Shown here piece after piece: positions 25,650-33,318 of a stretch of 64,000 bases of DNA. Source of the stretch: Streptomyces sp. A2-16. GTDB lineage: Bacteria > Actinomycetota > Actinomycetes > Streptomycetales > Streptomycetaceae. Position numbers and translations under genes: made by a program. The stretch lies in contig NZ_CP063808.1 of assembly GCF_018128905.1 (NCBI RefSeq), positions 5,642,001 to 5,706,000 on the forward strand. Direction: 5' to 3'. Within the stretch, counting starts at the first letter, position 1; each line of letters opens with the position of its first letter. A model generated the notes under the pieces. It saw only the letters and a list, made by a program, of their open reading frames with translations. It did no database searches and was not told the origin of the DNA.

Positions 25650-26249
25650 TCACTGGAAGAGGTGTTCGCAGAGCACGGTCAGGAGGTGGACGAGCCCGCC
25701 GGCGCCGGCGACCACGGCCAGGTGGAAGCCGTGGCGCGACCCTGCTGTCGCGGCGGCGCTCCGGCCGCACGCGGTGAGCGCCATGACGGTCCCGAGGCAG
25801 AGGACGAGGAGCCCCGTCGCCGTGAGGGCCGCCCAGCCCGTGATCGCCCTGAGGCCGAGCGTCTCGAGCCCGGCCAGTGGCAGGTCGCGTACGGCGATCG
25901 TCGATCCGACGCGGGCATCGGCCTCGATGACCGCGTCGGTGTCGACCGAGCGGCCGTCGGCCGACAGCAGTTCACCGCGGCACTCGGTGGTGGGCTTGCT
26001 GTCCATGCGCACCACCGCGCACGAGTCGACCCGCAGGCGTCCCGGGGTCCCGGACAGGCCCACGGCACCGGCGAGCATCAGGCCGCAGTAGCCGGTGAGC
26101 ACCGCGCCGAACGTGAGGCACACGAGGGCGGCGAAGGCCGAACGGAGCCGTTCGCCCCGCTGTCTCACCTGCTTCTCGCGCTGTGTGCGACGGAACGCCC
26201 GCAGCCGTTCGGCCTTCCTGAACCGCCGTCCGGCCGCTTTCGAGGTCAC
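25650..26249 (-). CDS. Small membrane protein of unknown function
   Basis: 199 residues from GTG, its start overlapping the stop of the CGNR gene in GTGA, so translation is coupled. A highly basic N-terminus is followed by TM helices near 38-60, 132-155 and 172-195, with an extracytoplasmic loop (about 65-130) carrying two cysteines. No family is recognised. Pairing with a CGNR protein suggests shared expression rather than a known function. Confidence 0.7.
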   Translation of the reverse strand: MTSKAAGRRFRKAERLRAFRRTQREKQVRQRGERLRSAFAALVCLTFGAVLTGYCGLMLAGAVGLSGTPGRLRVDSCAVVRMDSKPTTECRGELLSADGRSVDTDAVIEADARVGSTIAVRDLPLAGLETLGLRAITGWAALTATGLLVLCLGTVMALTACGRSAAATAGSRHGFHLAVVAGAGGLVHLLTVLCEHLFQ

Positions 26250-26854
26250 GCCCCCTCGCCCTGCTTCCGGTGACGCTCATGATGCCGTGCCACCCGGGCG
26301 CGGTTGCCGCAGGAGGGCTTGCACCACTCCTGCCGCGGGTGATCCTTCAGGAAGTAGCGCACGCAGCGCGGGGCATGGCAGGCGCGCAGCCGTCGCCGGT
26401 CCGCTCCGGAGAGAAAGGCGATGGCGGCCTGCGCGAGTTCGGCCGTGAGGTCGGTTCCCCGCGGCGACGGCTGCCGGTGCACGACGGGTTCGGCGTCGTC
26501 CCTCCAGTGCAGCACGGGGACGGTGGGAGTGCGGGCGGCGGCCGTGTTGAGGCGGGTGAGGGCCTCGGGCACGGGCAGGAGGCGGGCCGCGTCGGCGGGG
26601 CTGGGCTCGCCGGGGCGCACGGCGCGGGCGAAGAGCGCGCGGACGGCGGCCCGCAGGTCGCGCACGGCGCCGAGGGTCGTCTCGTCGGCGGCGAAGTCCG
26701 AGCAGCCCGGCAGCGCGTCGGCGCGCTCCCGGACCCAGGCGGTGAGACCGGCGGGGTCGCTCAGGTCGTCGGCGACGCCGCCGTGCCCGTCGTGCCGGAC
26801 GGTGAGGGCCAGGTCCAGAGCGAGGCGGGTGTCGGCGTTGGTCGTGTCCTGCAT
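26246..26854 (-). CDS. CGNR zinc-finger protein (ABATE domain)
   Basis: 202 residues. The N-terminal part is the stress-response/ABATE-type domain (LALDLALTVRHDG, WVRERADAL). The C-terminus is the CGNR zinc finger: C-x4-C then C-x3-CGNR in CHAPRCVRYF...WCKPSCGNRARVARHHERHR, a probable DNA-binding element. The start is chosen at MQDTTN because TATCAT stands seven bases before the ATG, as in leaderless transcripts; a start ten codons upstream is possible. It overlaps the membrane-protein gene by four bases. Confidence 0.85.
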   Translation of the reverse strand: MQDTTNADTRLALDLALTVRHDGHGGVADDLSDPAGLTAWVRERADALPGCSDFAADETTLGAVRDLRAAVRALFARAVRPGEPSPADAARLLPVPEALTRLNTAAARTPTVPVLHWRDDAEPVVHRQPSPRGTDLTAELAQAAIAFLSGADRRRLRACHAPRCVRYFLKDHPRQEWCKPSCGNRARVARHHERHRKQGEGA

Positions 26855-26937
26855 ACGGCTAATGATAGGAGCCGCCGCATCCATTAACGCGCTGTCATCG
26901 GCGGGATCGTCCCGCCCAGGCCCCCTCGCGCTCACCC

Positions 26938-27180
26938 TCAGGTGAGGTCGAACTCTCCTTCCCGGGCCCCCGACACGAACGCGCCCCACTCCGCGGGCGT
27001 GAAGATCAGGGAGGGGCTCTCCGGGCGGCCGCTGTTGCGCATCGCGATGAACCCCTCGACGAAGGCGATCTGGACATCCCCCAGACCGCGGCTGCTCGAG
27101 TGCCAATCGGCGTTGCTCAGGTCCAGCTCCGGCTTGTCCCAGCCCATGAGCGGCTGCTGCTGGATGGTGGTCTCGGCCAC
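26938..27180 (-). CDS. DUF397 protein
   Basis: 80 residues from the GTG at 27180 (good GGGAGGAG six to seven bases upstream). The core SNADWHSSSRGLGDVQIAFVEGFIAMRNSGRPESPSLIFTPAEWGAFVSG is DUF397, a Streptomyces family usually encoded beside an XRE regulator (BldB/AbaA-like small regulators and WhiJ-type pairs). Here no XRE gene is adjacent, so it is an orphan. Its role would be as an antagonist or partner of a distant XRE protein. Confidence 0.85.
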   Translation of the reverse strand: MAETTIQQQPLMGWDKPELDLSNADWHSSSRGLGDVQIAFVEGFIAMRNSGRPESPSLIFTPAEWGAFVSGAREGEFDLT

Positions 27181-27275
27181 GTCCGTGCTCCTCCCGATTG
27201 CGTCGTCCGCGGCCAGCCTAGCGATCGACCCGGACCGCCGACAGGCCACGTGAGGGGGACCTTTCAGGAGTCGGT

Positions 27276-28442
27276 TCACGCATCAGGGGGCTCAGACCCC
27301 ACGAGCCACATGGAGAAGAACTGCGATCCGCCGCCGTAGGCGTGCCCGAGCACCTTGCGGGCGCCCTCCACCTGGTGTTCCCCGGCCTGTCCGCGGGCCT
27401 GGAGGGCGGCCTCCGCGAAGCGGATCATGCCGGAGGCGCCGATCGGATTGGTGGACAGCACCCCGCCCGACATGTTGACGGGCAGGTCCCCGTCCAGCTC
27501 GGTGACCCCGGCCTCGGTGAGTTTCCAGCCCTCTCCCTCGTCGGCGAAGCCGAGGTTCTCCAGCCACATGGGCTCGTACCAGGAGAACGGCACGTACATC
27601 TCGACCGCGTCGATGTCCCGGCGCGGGTCGGCGATCCCCGCCTGCCGGTACACGTCGGCCGCGCAGTCCTTGCCGGCCTGGGGCGACACGGCGTCCTTGC
27701 CGGCGAACAGGGTCGGCTCGCTGCGCATCGCGCCGCCCAGCATCCAGGCCGGCGGCCGGGGCGCGCGGGCGGCACCCGCACGGTCGGTGAGCACCATCGC
27801 GCAGGCGCCGTCGGAGGACGGGCAGGTCTCCGAATAGCGGATCGGATCCCAGAGCATGGGCGAGGCCTGGACCTTCTCCAGCGTGATGTCGTGCTCGTGC
27901 AGATGCGCGTACGGGTTCTTGAGCGCGTTGCGGCGGTCCTTGTACGCCACCAGGGAGCCGACCGTGTCGGGCGCGCCGGTGCGCCGCATGTACGCGCGCA
28001 CGTGCGGCGCGAAGAAGCCGCCCGCCCCGGCCAGCAGGGGCTGCTGGAAGGGGATCGGCAGGGACAGGCCCCACATGGCGTTGGACTCGGACTGCTTCTC
28101 GAAGGCCAGGGTGAGCACGGTGCCGTGGACCCGGGCCGCCACCAGGTTCGCGGCGACCAGCGCCGTGGAGCCGCCCACGCTGCCCGCCGTGTGCACCCGC
28201 AGCATCGGCTTGCCCACCGCGCCGAGCGCGTCGGCCAGGTACAGCTCCGGCATCATGACGCCCTCGAAGAAGTCGGGCGCCTTGCCGATCACCACGGCGT
28301 CGACGTCGGCCCAGGTCAGCTCGGCGTCCTCGAGCGCCCTCCCGGCCGCCTCCCGGACAAGACCGGCGATCGACACGTCCCGCCGGGCCGCGACGTGCTT
28401 GGTCTGGCCGATGCCTACGACGGCCACGGGCTCCTTGCTCAT
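27276..28442 (-). CDS. Thiolase-fold lipid-transfer/acetyl-CoA acetyltransferase-like protein (Ltp3 type)
   Basis: 388 residues, matching the length of mycobacterial Ltp3 (about 394). The thiolase fold is clear (VAVVGIGQTKH..., NPIGASGMIRFAE, GHAYGGGSQFF), but the usual nucleophilic Cys segment reads HTAGSVGGSTAL with Ser/Gly in place of Cys, so classical thiolysis is doubtful. Related Ltp proteins act as retro-aldolases on steroid side chains together with DUF35 partners. It is last in the minus-strand run and overlaps the previous gene in ATGA. Confidence 0.82.
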   Translation of the reverse strand: MSKEPVAVVGIGQTKHVAARRDVSIAGLVREAAGRALEDAELTWADVDAVVIGKAPDFFEGVMMPELYLADALGAVGKPMLRVHTAGSVGGSTALVAANLVAARVHGTVLTLAFEKQSESNAMWGLSLPIPFQQPLLAGAGGFFAPHVRAYMRRTGAPDTVGSLVAYKDRRNALKNPYAHLHEHDITLEKVQASPMLWDPIRYSETCPSSDGACAMVLTDRAGAARAPRPPAWMLGGAMRSEPTLFAGKDAVSPQAGKDCAADVYRQAGIADPRRDIDAVEMYVPFSWYEPMWLENLGFADEGEGWKLTEAGVTELDGDLPVNMSGGVLSTNPIGASGMIRFAEAALQARGQAGEHQVEGARKVLGHAYGGGSQFFSMWLVGSEPPDA

Positions 28443-29503
28443 CGGGGATCCCCTTCGAGTACGGCGACCAGGTTCTGCTGGAGGCAGGGCCCGGAGGTGG
28501 CGTGGGCGAGGGCCCGGTCGGACTCGCCCCGGTGGATGCGGACGGCGGCCTCGCCGATGCGGGCGAGCCCGGCGGCCATCATGGGGTTCGCGGCGAGGGC
28601 GCCGCCGGACGGGTTGATCCGCGTGCTGTCGCCGAGCCCCAGGGCCTTGCGCAGGACCACCTCCTGCGAGGTGAACGGCGCGTGCAACTCGGCTGTGTCG
28701 ACGGGCCGTTCGAAGGCTCCGGCCCGCTCGGCGGCGAGGCGAGCGGAGGGCGAGTCGGTCAGGTCGCGGACGCCGAGCGAGTGCGCCTCGATGCGGTGGT
28801 CGATGCCACGGATCCAGGCGGGGCGTTCGCACAGCTCCCGGGCCCGCTCCCCCGCCGCGAGGATGACGGCGGCGGCCCCGTCGCCGATCGGCGGACAGTC
28901 TCCCCTGCGCAACGGTCGTACGAGGTAGTCCCCCTGCGGCACAGGGCCTTTGAGCTGTGCGCGGGGGTTGTCGGTCGTGCGGCTGCGGGCGCCGATCGCC
29001 GCCAGCTCGCGCTCGTCCGTGTCGCCCGCGTCGATGAGCGCCTGGGCCTGGAGGGCGGCGAGGGCGACGGAGTCGGGCCACAGGGGGGCGACGTAGTACG
29101 GGTCGAGCTGCCGGGTGAGCACGTCGCGCAGGGAACCGGGCGAGGACTTGCCGTAGGAGTACACGAGCGCGGTGTCCGCGTCCCCGGACAGCAGCTTGGT
29201 CCACGCCTCGTACAGCGCCCACGCCCCGTCCGTCTCGACGTGCGACTCGGAGATGGGGGGCCAGGCCCCCACGCCGTCGAGGGCCAGGGTGAAGGAGAAG
29301 GCGCGCCCGGCGAGGTAGTCGCAGGAGCCCGAGCAGGTGAAACCGATGTCCGCGGTCTTCAGGCCGGTCTGGGCCAGGACGTCGTGCAGGACCGGCATGA
29401 GCATCTCCACCTCGGAGAGTTCCGCGGTGGAGCGCAGGGTGTCGGACTGGGCGAAGGCCACGACGGCGATCTCGCGGCGCCCCGGGGAGGCTTCGCTGGT
29501 CAC
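28439..29503 (-). CDS. Second thiolase-fold protein (Ltp4 type)
   Basis: 354 residues, the same length as mycobacterial Ltp4. Thiolase-fold sequence includes FTCSGSCDYLAGRAFSF, ESHVETDGAWALYEA, and INPSGGALAANPMMAAG near the C-terminus. The canonical Cys nucleophile motif is absent. The start is a GTG five bases after AAGGAG, overlapping the DUF35 stop in GTGA. The pair probably forms a heteromeric complex with its neighbour and the DUF35 protein, by analogy to Ltp/ChsH-DUF35 aldolases. Confidence 0.8.
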   Translation of the reverse strand: MTSEASPGRREIAVVAFAQSDTLRSTAELSEVEMLMPVLHDVLAQTGLKTADIGFTCSGSCDYLAGRAFSFTLALDGVGAWPPISESHVETDGAWALYEAWTKLLSGDADTALVYSYGKSSPGSLRDVLTRQLDPYYVAPLWPDSVALAALQAQALIDAGDTDERELAAIGARSRTTDNPRAQLKGPVPQGDYLVRPLRRGDCPPIGDGAAAVILAAGERARELCERPAWIRGIDHRIEAHSLGVRDLTDSPSARLAAERAGAFERPVDTAELHAPFTSQEVVLRKALGLGDSTRINPSGGALAANPMMAAGLARIGEAAVRIHRGESDRALAHATSGPCLQQNLVAVLEGDPR

Positions 29504-30441
29504 AGGAGCTCCTTGTAGGTCTCGTAGTCCGCGTCCGGTTCGCCGGTGGGCCGGTAGTGGTCCGGGTAGCGGCCGCCCTCGGTCCACACCGGCTCGACCC
29601 TCAGGCCCATGCGCACCTGGTCGTACGGGATGCCGCCGATCCGGCCGTGCAGCGCGAGGTCGGCGCCGTCGAGGGCGATGTGGGCGTAGACGTACGGCAC
29701 TTCGATGTCGAGGTTCTTCGCCTTGATGTTGACGATGCAGAAGGTCGTGACCGTGCCCGCCGGCCCCACTTCCACCTGCTCCGACGTGGCGACACCGCAG
29801 GTGGGACAGGCGCCCCTGGGCGGCACGTACACCTTGCGGCAGGAGGGGCAGCGCTCGCCGACGGCCCGCCGCTCGGCGAGGGCGTTGATGTAGGCGGTCT
29901 GGGCGCGGCCCGGTGAGTAGGTGTAGTCGAGGCGGGCCTGGGCGACGATGCCGTGGACGGGATCCGCGAACTCGCCCGCATGGAAGGTGACTTCGGAATC
30001 GTCTCCGTCGTACGGCTCGAAGCAGGCGATGTCGGTGATGGCGCCGGTGCGCTCCTCGGCCCACCGGACGCGGACGCGCATGCCGGTGCGGACGGCGTCG
30101 GGCCCCGGGGCGTCGAGGGCGTGCAGCAGGGCGGTGTCGGCGCCGTCGAGCCTCACCAGGACCCAGGCGAAGGGCGTGTCCAACGGCTGCCCGCGCCGGG
30201 GCTCGTGGTTCCAGGCCCAGGTGGTGACAGTGCCGGTGGCACCGACGTGGACGAGGTCGCGTATCTCCTCGGCGGTGACGGGGTCGTACTCGACGGGCGG
30301 GACCAGGGTGCGTCCGTCGCGGGTCCTCACGCCGAGGACCACGCGTTCCCGCAGACCGGTCAGGAAGGCACTCTGCACGGGCCCGAGAGAGCGGGTGAAG
30401 GGAAACTCGACGACCAGGGGAGCTTTGAGTACGTCAGGCAT
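29500..30441 (-). CDS. Double DUF35 (rubredoxin-like zinc ribbon + OB-fold) acyl-CoA-associated protein
   Basis: 313 residues with two DUF35-like OB-fold units (about 1-150 and 165-300). The second begins with a zinc ribbon CPSCRKVYVPPRGACPTC. DUF35 proteins bind acyl-CoA and pair with thiolase-fold or MaoC-like enzymes. Size and context match Rv3521 of the mycobacterial ltp3-ltp4 operon. AAGGAGG lies ten bases before the ATG. Four-base overlap with the next gene indicates tight coupling. Confidence 0.82.
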   Translation of the reverse strand: MPDVLKAPLVVEFPFTRSLGPVQSAFLTGLRERVVLGVRTRDGRTLVPPVEYDPVTAEEIRDLVHVGATGTVTTWAWNHEPRRGQPLDTPFAWVLVRLDGADTALLHALDAPGPDAVRTGMRVRVRWAEERTGAITDIACFEPYDGDDSEVTFHAGEFADPVHGIVAQARLDYTYSPGRAQTAYINALAERRAVGERCPSCRKVYVPPRGACPTCGVATSEQVEVGPAGTVTTFCIVNIKAKNLDIEVPYVYAHIALDGADLALHGRIGGIPYDQVRMGLRVEPVWTEGGRYPDHYRPTGEPDADYETYKELL

Positions 30442-30581
30442 CAGGGGCGTGCCTCCTTGGGAGGTCGGTGCGGGGGACGCGCCCTCGGGGGCGCGGGGCG
30501 GTGACATCTGCGGCTCCGCCGCGTGGGCGCGACCGGCCACAGCGGACCCGCGGCCGTGAACCGGCCCGAGCCGGCGCGGCG

Positions 30582-31382
30582 CTACGCACGCCTGTAGTCG
30601 GGCGGCCGCTTCTCCGCGAAGGCGCGGGCACCCTCCTTCGCGTCGGCGGTGTCGAAGATCGGCCAGCCCCGCTTCAGTTCGGCGGCGAGTCCCTCGGTCT
30701 CGGTCATCTCGGCGGTCTCGTAGACCGAGGCCTTGACCGCCTCGACGGCCAACGGGCCGCAGGCGTTGATCAGTTCGGCGATCTCCAGGGCCTTGGCGCG
30801 TGCCGTGCCGTCGGGGACGACATGCCCGATCAGACCGATGCCGGCGGCCTCCTCCGCGGTGTAGGGGCGGCCGGTGAGGAGCATCTCCAGCGCGTGGGTG
30901 CGCGGGATCTGGCGTTGCAGCCGGACCGTGGAGCCGCCGATCGGGAACAGGCCGCGCTTCACCTCGAAGAGGCCGAAGGTCGCCGACTCGCCGGCGACCC
31001 GGATGTCGGTGCCCTGGAGGATCTCGGTGCCGCCCGCCACGCAGTAGCCCTCGACCGCCGCGATCACCGGTTTGCGGGGTCGGTGGTGGCGCAGCATCGC
31101 CTTCCAGTGCAGGTCCGGGTCGGCGGTCAGCCGGTCCCGGTACTGCTCGCCGCCCGTGCTCCTGCCCGCGAGGGCCTTGAGGTCCATGCCGGCGCAGAAC
31201 GAGTCGCCGGCGCCGGTGAGGACGACCGAGCGGATCGAGTCGTCCGCGTCCGCCTCCACCCAGCCGTCGTACAGGCCGACCAGCATCGGCAACGAGAGCG
31301 CGTTCTTCGCCTCCGGCCTGTTGAGCGTGAGCACCAGTGTGGCGCCCTCACGCTGGATGTCGAGGTGTTCCGTCCCACCCAT
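30582..31382 (-). CDS. Enoyl-CoA hydratase/isomerase (EchA19-like)
   Basis: 266 residues of crotonase fold. The oxyanion loops are GDSFCAGMDLKAL (about 60-72) and VEGYCVAGGTEILQGTDIR, and the family Glu positions show as GTEI and FEVKRGLFP. It hydrates 2-enoyl-CoA in beta-oxidation. Divergent from the FadD19-like synthetase exactly as echA19/fadD19 in Mycobacterium tuberculosis, and first gene of the minus-strand run (140 bases before DUF35). GGGAG precedes the ATG. Substrate is inferred from context. Confidence 0.85.
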   Translation of the reverse strand: MGGTEHLDIQREGATLVLTLNRPEAKNALSLPMLVGLYDGWVEADADDSIRSVVLTGAGDSFCAGMDLKALAGRSTGGEQYRDRLTADPDLHWKAMLRHHRPRKPVIAAVEGYCVAGGTEILQGTDIRVAGESATFGLFEVKRGLFPIGGSTVRLQRQIPRTHALEMLLTGRPYTAEEAAGIGLIGHVVPDGTARAKALEIAELINACGPLAVEAVKASVYETAEMTETEGLAAELKRGWPIFDTADAKEGARAFAEKRPPDYRRA

Positions 31383-31447
31383 CGCCCGTCTCCCCTCTGC
31401 CAGAACGAGAACAGGTTGCAGGAGGCGCCGATGCACTTCAAGGGTTT

Positions 31448-31464
31448 TCTGACAGACAGTCAGA
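31448..31464. promoter_or_regulatory. 17-bp palindromic operator between enoyl-CoA hydratase and acyl-CoA synthetase genes
   Basis: TCTGACAGACAGTCAGA, arms TCTGAC/GTCAGA, preceded by GGTTT. The same TTTTCTGA-N7-TCAGATT arrangement recurs at 45026-45042. It lies 66 bases before the hydratase start and 96 bases before the synthetase GTG, so one repressor could cover both promoters; TetR-type by form. Confidence 0.65.
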
Positions 31465-31559
31465 TTTCTTCGCGCGAACCCTTCACAGTCACGCCGCCCT
31501 TTGCTCTGATGACCGGCGAACCGTCCAACAGCCAGGCCGCGTCGGGTCAGGAGGAACCG

Positions 31560-33173
31560 GTGGAGTACAACCTTGCCGACCTGTTCGAGTCGGTCGTCGA
31601 CGTGGTGCCGGACCGTGAGGCGCTCGCGTACCTCGACATTCCCGGTACGGGCGCGGAGCGCCGCCTGACGTACGCGGAGCTGGACGCCGCCGCCAATCGC
31701 ATCGCTCACCATCTGCTCGACAGCGGGGTGCAGGCCGGCGAGCACGTCGGACTGCACCTCTACAACGGGGTGGAGTACGTACAGACGCTGCTGGGCTGCC
31801 TGAAGGCGCGGATCGTCCCGGTCAACGTCAACTACCGCTATGTGGAAGAGGAGTTGGTCTACCTCTACCGGGACGCGGATCTGGTGGGTCTGGTCTTCGA
31901 CGCCGAGTTCACGGATCGGGTGGCGGCCGCGCTGCCGCACACGGAACGACTGCGCCGGCTGGTGCGGGTGGGAGGCGGTGAGCCGGGTGGGCTGTCGGCG
32001 GTGGACTTCGCGGACGCGGAGGCTTCCGGCTCCCCCGACCGGGGATTCCCGGCGCGCTCGCCCGACGACCAGTTCATCATCTACACGGGCGGCACCACCG
32101 GGATGCCCAAGGGAGTGATGTGGCGTCAGGAGGACCTGTTCTTCTCGGGGCTGGGCGGCGGAGCACCCACCGGTGAGCCGGTCAAGCGGCCCGAGGAGCT
32201 CGCCGAGCGGGTCGCCGCGGGCGGGGCGGGCATCACCTTCTTCCCCACTCCCCCGCTGATGCACGGGACCTCCACGCTGACGACGCTCATCGGCTTCAAC
32301 TTCGGCCAACGGGTGGTGCTGCACCGCAAGTTCGTGCCCGAGGAGGTCCTGCGCACCGTCGAGGCGGAGAAGGTCAACGCGATGTCACTGGTGGGGGACG
32401 CGATGCTGCGGCCCCTCATCGACGCGCTGGAAGGGCCGATGAAGGGCACCGACATGTCGTCGGTGTTCAGTGTGTCGTCCTCGGGCGCGATCATGTCGGA
32501 CACGGTGAGCCGGCAGTTCCGCGCACTCGTCCCGAACGCCATGCTGCTCGACAACTTCGGCTCCTCCGAGTCCGGCTTCAACGGGACCGCGACGGAGGAC
32601 TCCGGGCCGGAGCGCGGCTTCCGTGTCCGGGTCAACTCCCGCACCCAGGTGGTCGACCCCGCGACGCACGAGCCCGTGGCCGTGGGCGAGGTGGGCCGGG
32701 TCGCGCAGTGCGGCCATGTGCCGCTCGGCTACTACAACGACCCCCGCAAGACCGCCGAGACCTTCTTCGAGAAGGACGGCGAGCGGTGGGTGCTCCTCGG
32801 TGACATGGCCACCGTGGACGAGGACGGGGTCGTCACCGTCCTCGGCCGGGGCTCGCAGTGCATCAACACGGGCGGCGAGAAGGTGTACCCGGAGGAGGTC
32901 GAGCAGGCGCTCAAGGCGCATCCGGACGTGTACGACGCCCTCGTGGCCGGGGTACCGGACGTGAAGTGGGGGCACCATGTGGCCGCCGTGGTGCAGTTGC
33001 GCGAGGGGGCGCGCACGATGTCCCTGGACGAGCTCCAGACGCACTGCCGGACGCGGCTCGCGGGCTACAAGGTGCCGCGCCAGCTGGTCGTGGCCGAGTC
33101 CATCCGGCGGTCCCCGAGCGGCAAGGCGGACTACCGGTGGGCGCAGAAGGTGGCGGTGGCGGCGGACCGGTGA
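31560..33173 (+). CDS. Acyl-CoA synthetase (FadD19-like)
   Basis: 537 residues from GTG, five bases after AGGAGG (31549-31554). The upstream open frame is not translated in this reading. ANL adenylating enzyme: P-loop YTGGTTGMPKG (about 176), GSSESG motif, GDMATVDEDG and the C-terminal lysine in PSGKADYRW. Opening VEYNLADLFESVVDVVPDREAL is characteristic of the FadD19 group, which activates C26/C24 steroid side-chain acids. Divergent from the EchA19-like gene with a shared operator. Confidence 0.87.
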   Translation: MEYNLADLFESVVDVVPDREALAYLDIPGTGAERRLTYAELDAAANRIAHHLLDSGVQAGEHVGLHLYNGVEYVQTLLGCLKARIVPVNVNYRYVEEELVYLYRDADLVGLVFDAEFTDRVAAALPHTERLRRLVRVGGGEPGGLSAVDFADAEASGSPDRGFPARSPDDQFIIYTGGTTGMPKGVMWRQEDLFFSGLGGGAPTGEPVKRPEELAERVAAGGAGITFFPTPPLMHGTSTLTTLIGFNFGQRVVLHRKFVPEEVLRTVEAEKVNAMSLVGDAMLRPLIDALEGPMKGTDMSSVFSVSSSGAIMSDTVSRQFRALVPNAMLLDNFGSSESGFNGTATEDSGPERGFRVRVNSRTQVVDPATHEPVAVGEVGRVAQCGHVPLGYYNDPRKTAETFFEKDGERWVLLGDMATVDEDGVVTVLGRGSQCINTGGEKVYPEEVEQALKAHPDVYDALVAGVPDVKWGHHVAAVVQLREGARTMSLDELQTHCRTRLAGYKVPRQLVVAESIRRSPSGKADYRWAQKVAVAADR

Positions 33174-33318
33174 GTGCCCGATCCCGACCCGCGTGCGATT
33201 GAACCGAACGTGACGTGCGACCGTACTGGTGGTGGCAGGCTCGGTCACCGGGCCCTGTTCGTCATGCCGTCGCGGCAGGACCGCACGTCACAGCAAGACC
33301 GCACGGAAGGACCACCGG

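Noticed and set aside
22578..26273. Long plus-strand frame through the LAL regulator region
   Set aside because: Crosses several real minus-strand genes and intergenic DNA, with composition typical of an antisense shadow.
28443..29222. N-terminal extension of the Ltp3-like protein in an open frame
   Set aside because: The extension lies out of frame over the Ltp4-like gene and is not protein-like. The ATG at 28442 overlaps the upstream stop in ATGA.
30468..31559. Long N-terminal extension of the FadD19-like protein
   Set aside because: It would be antisense to the enoyl-CoA hydratase and include the operator. The GTG at 31560 has an ideal ribosome site and family-typical N-terminus.
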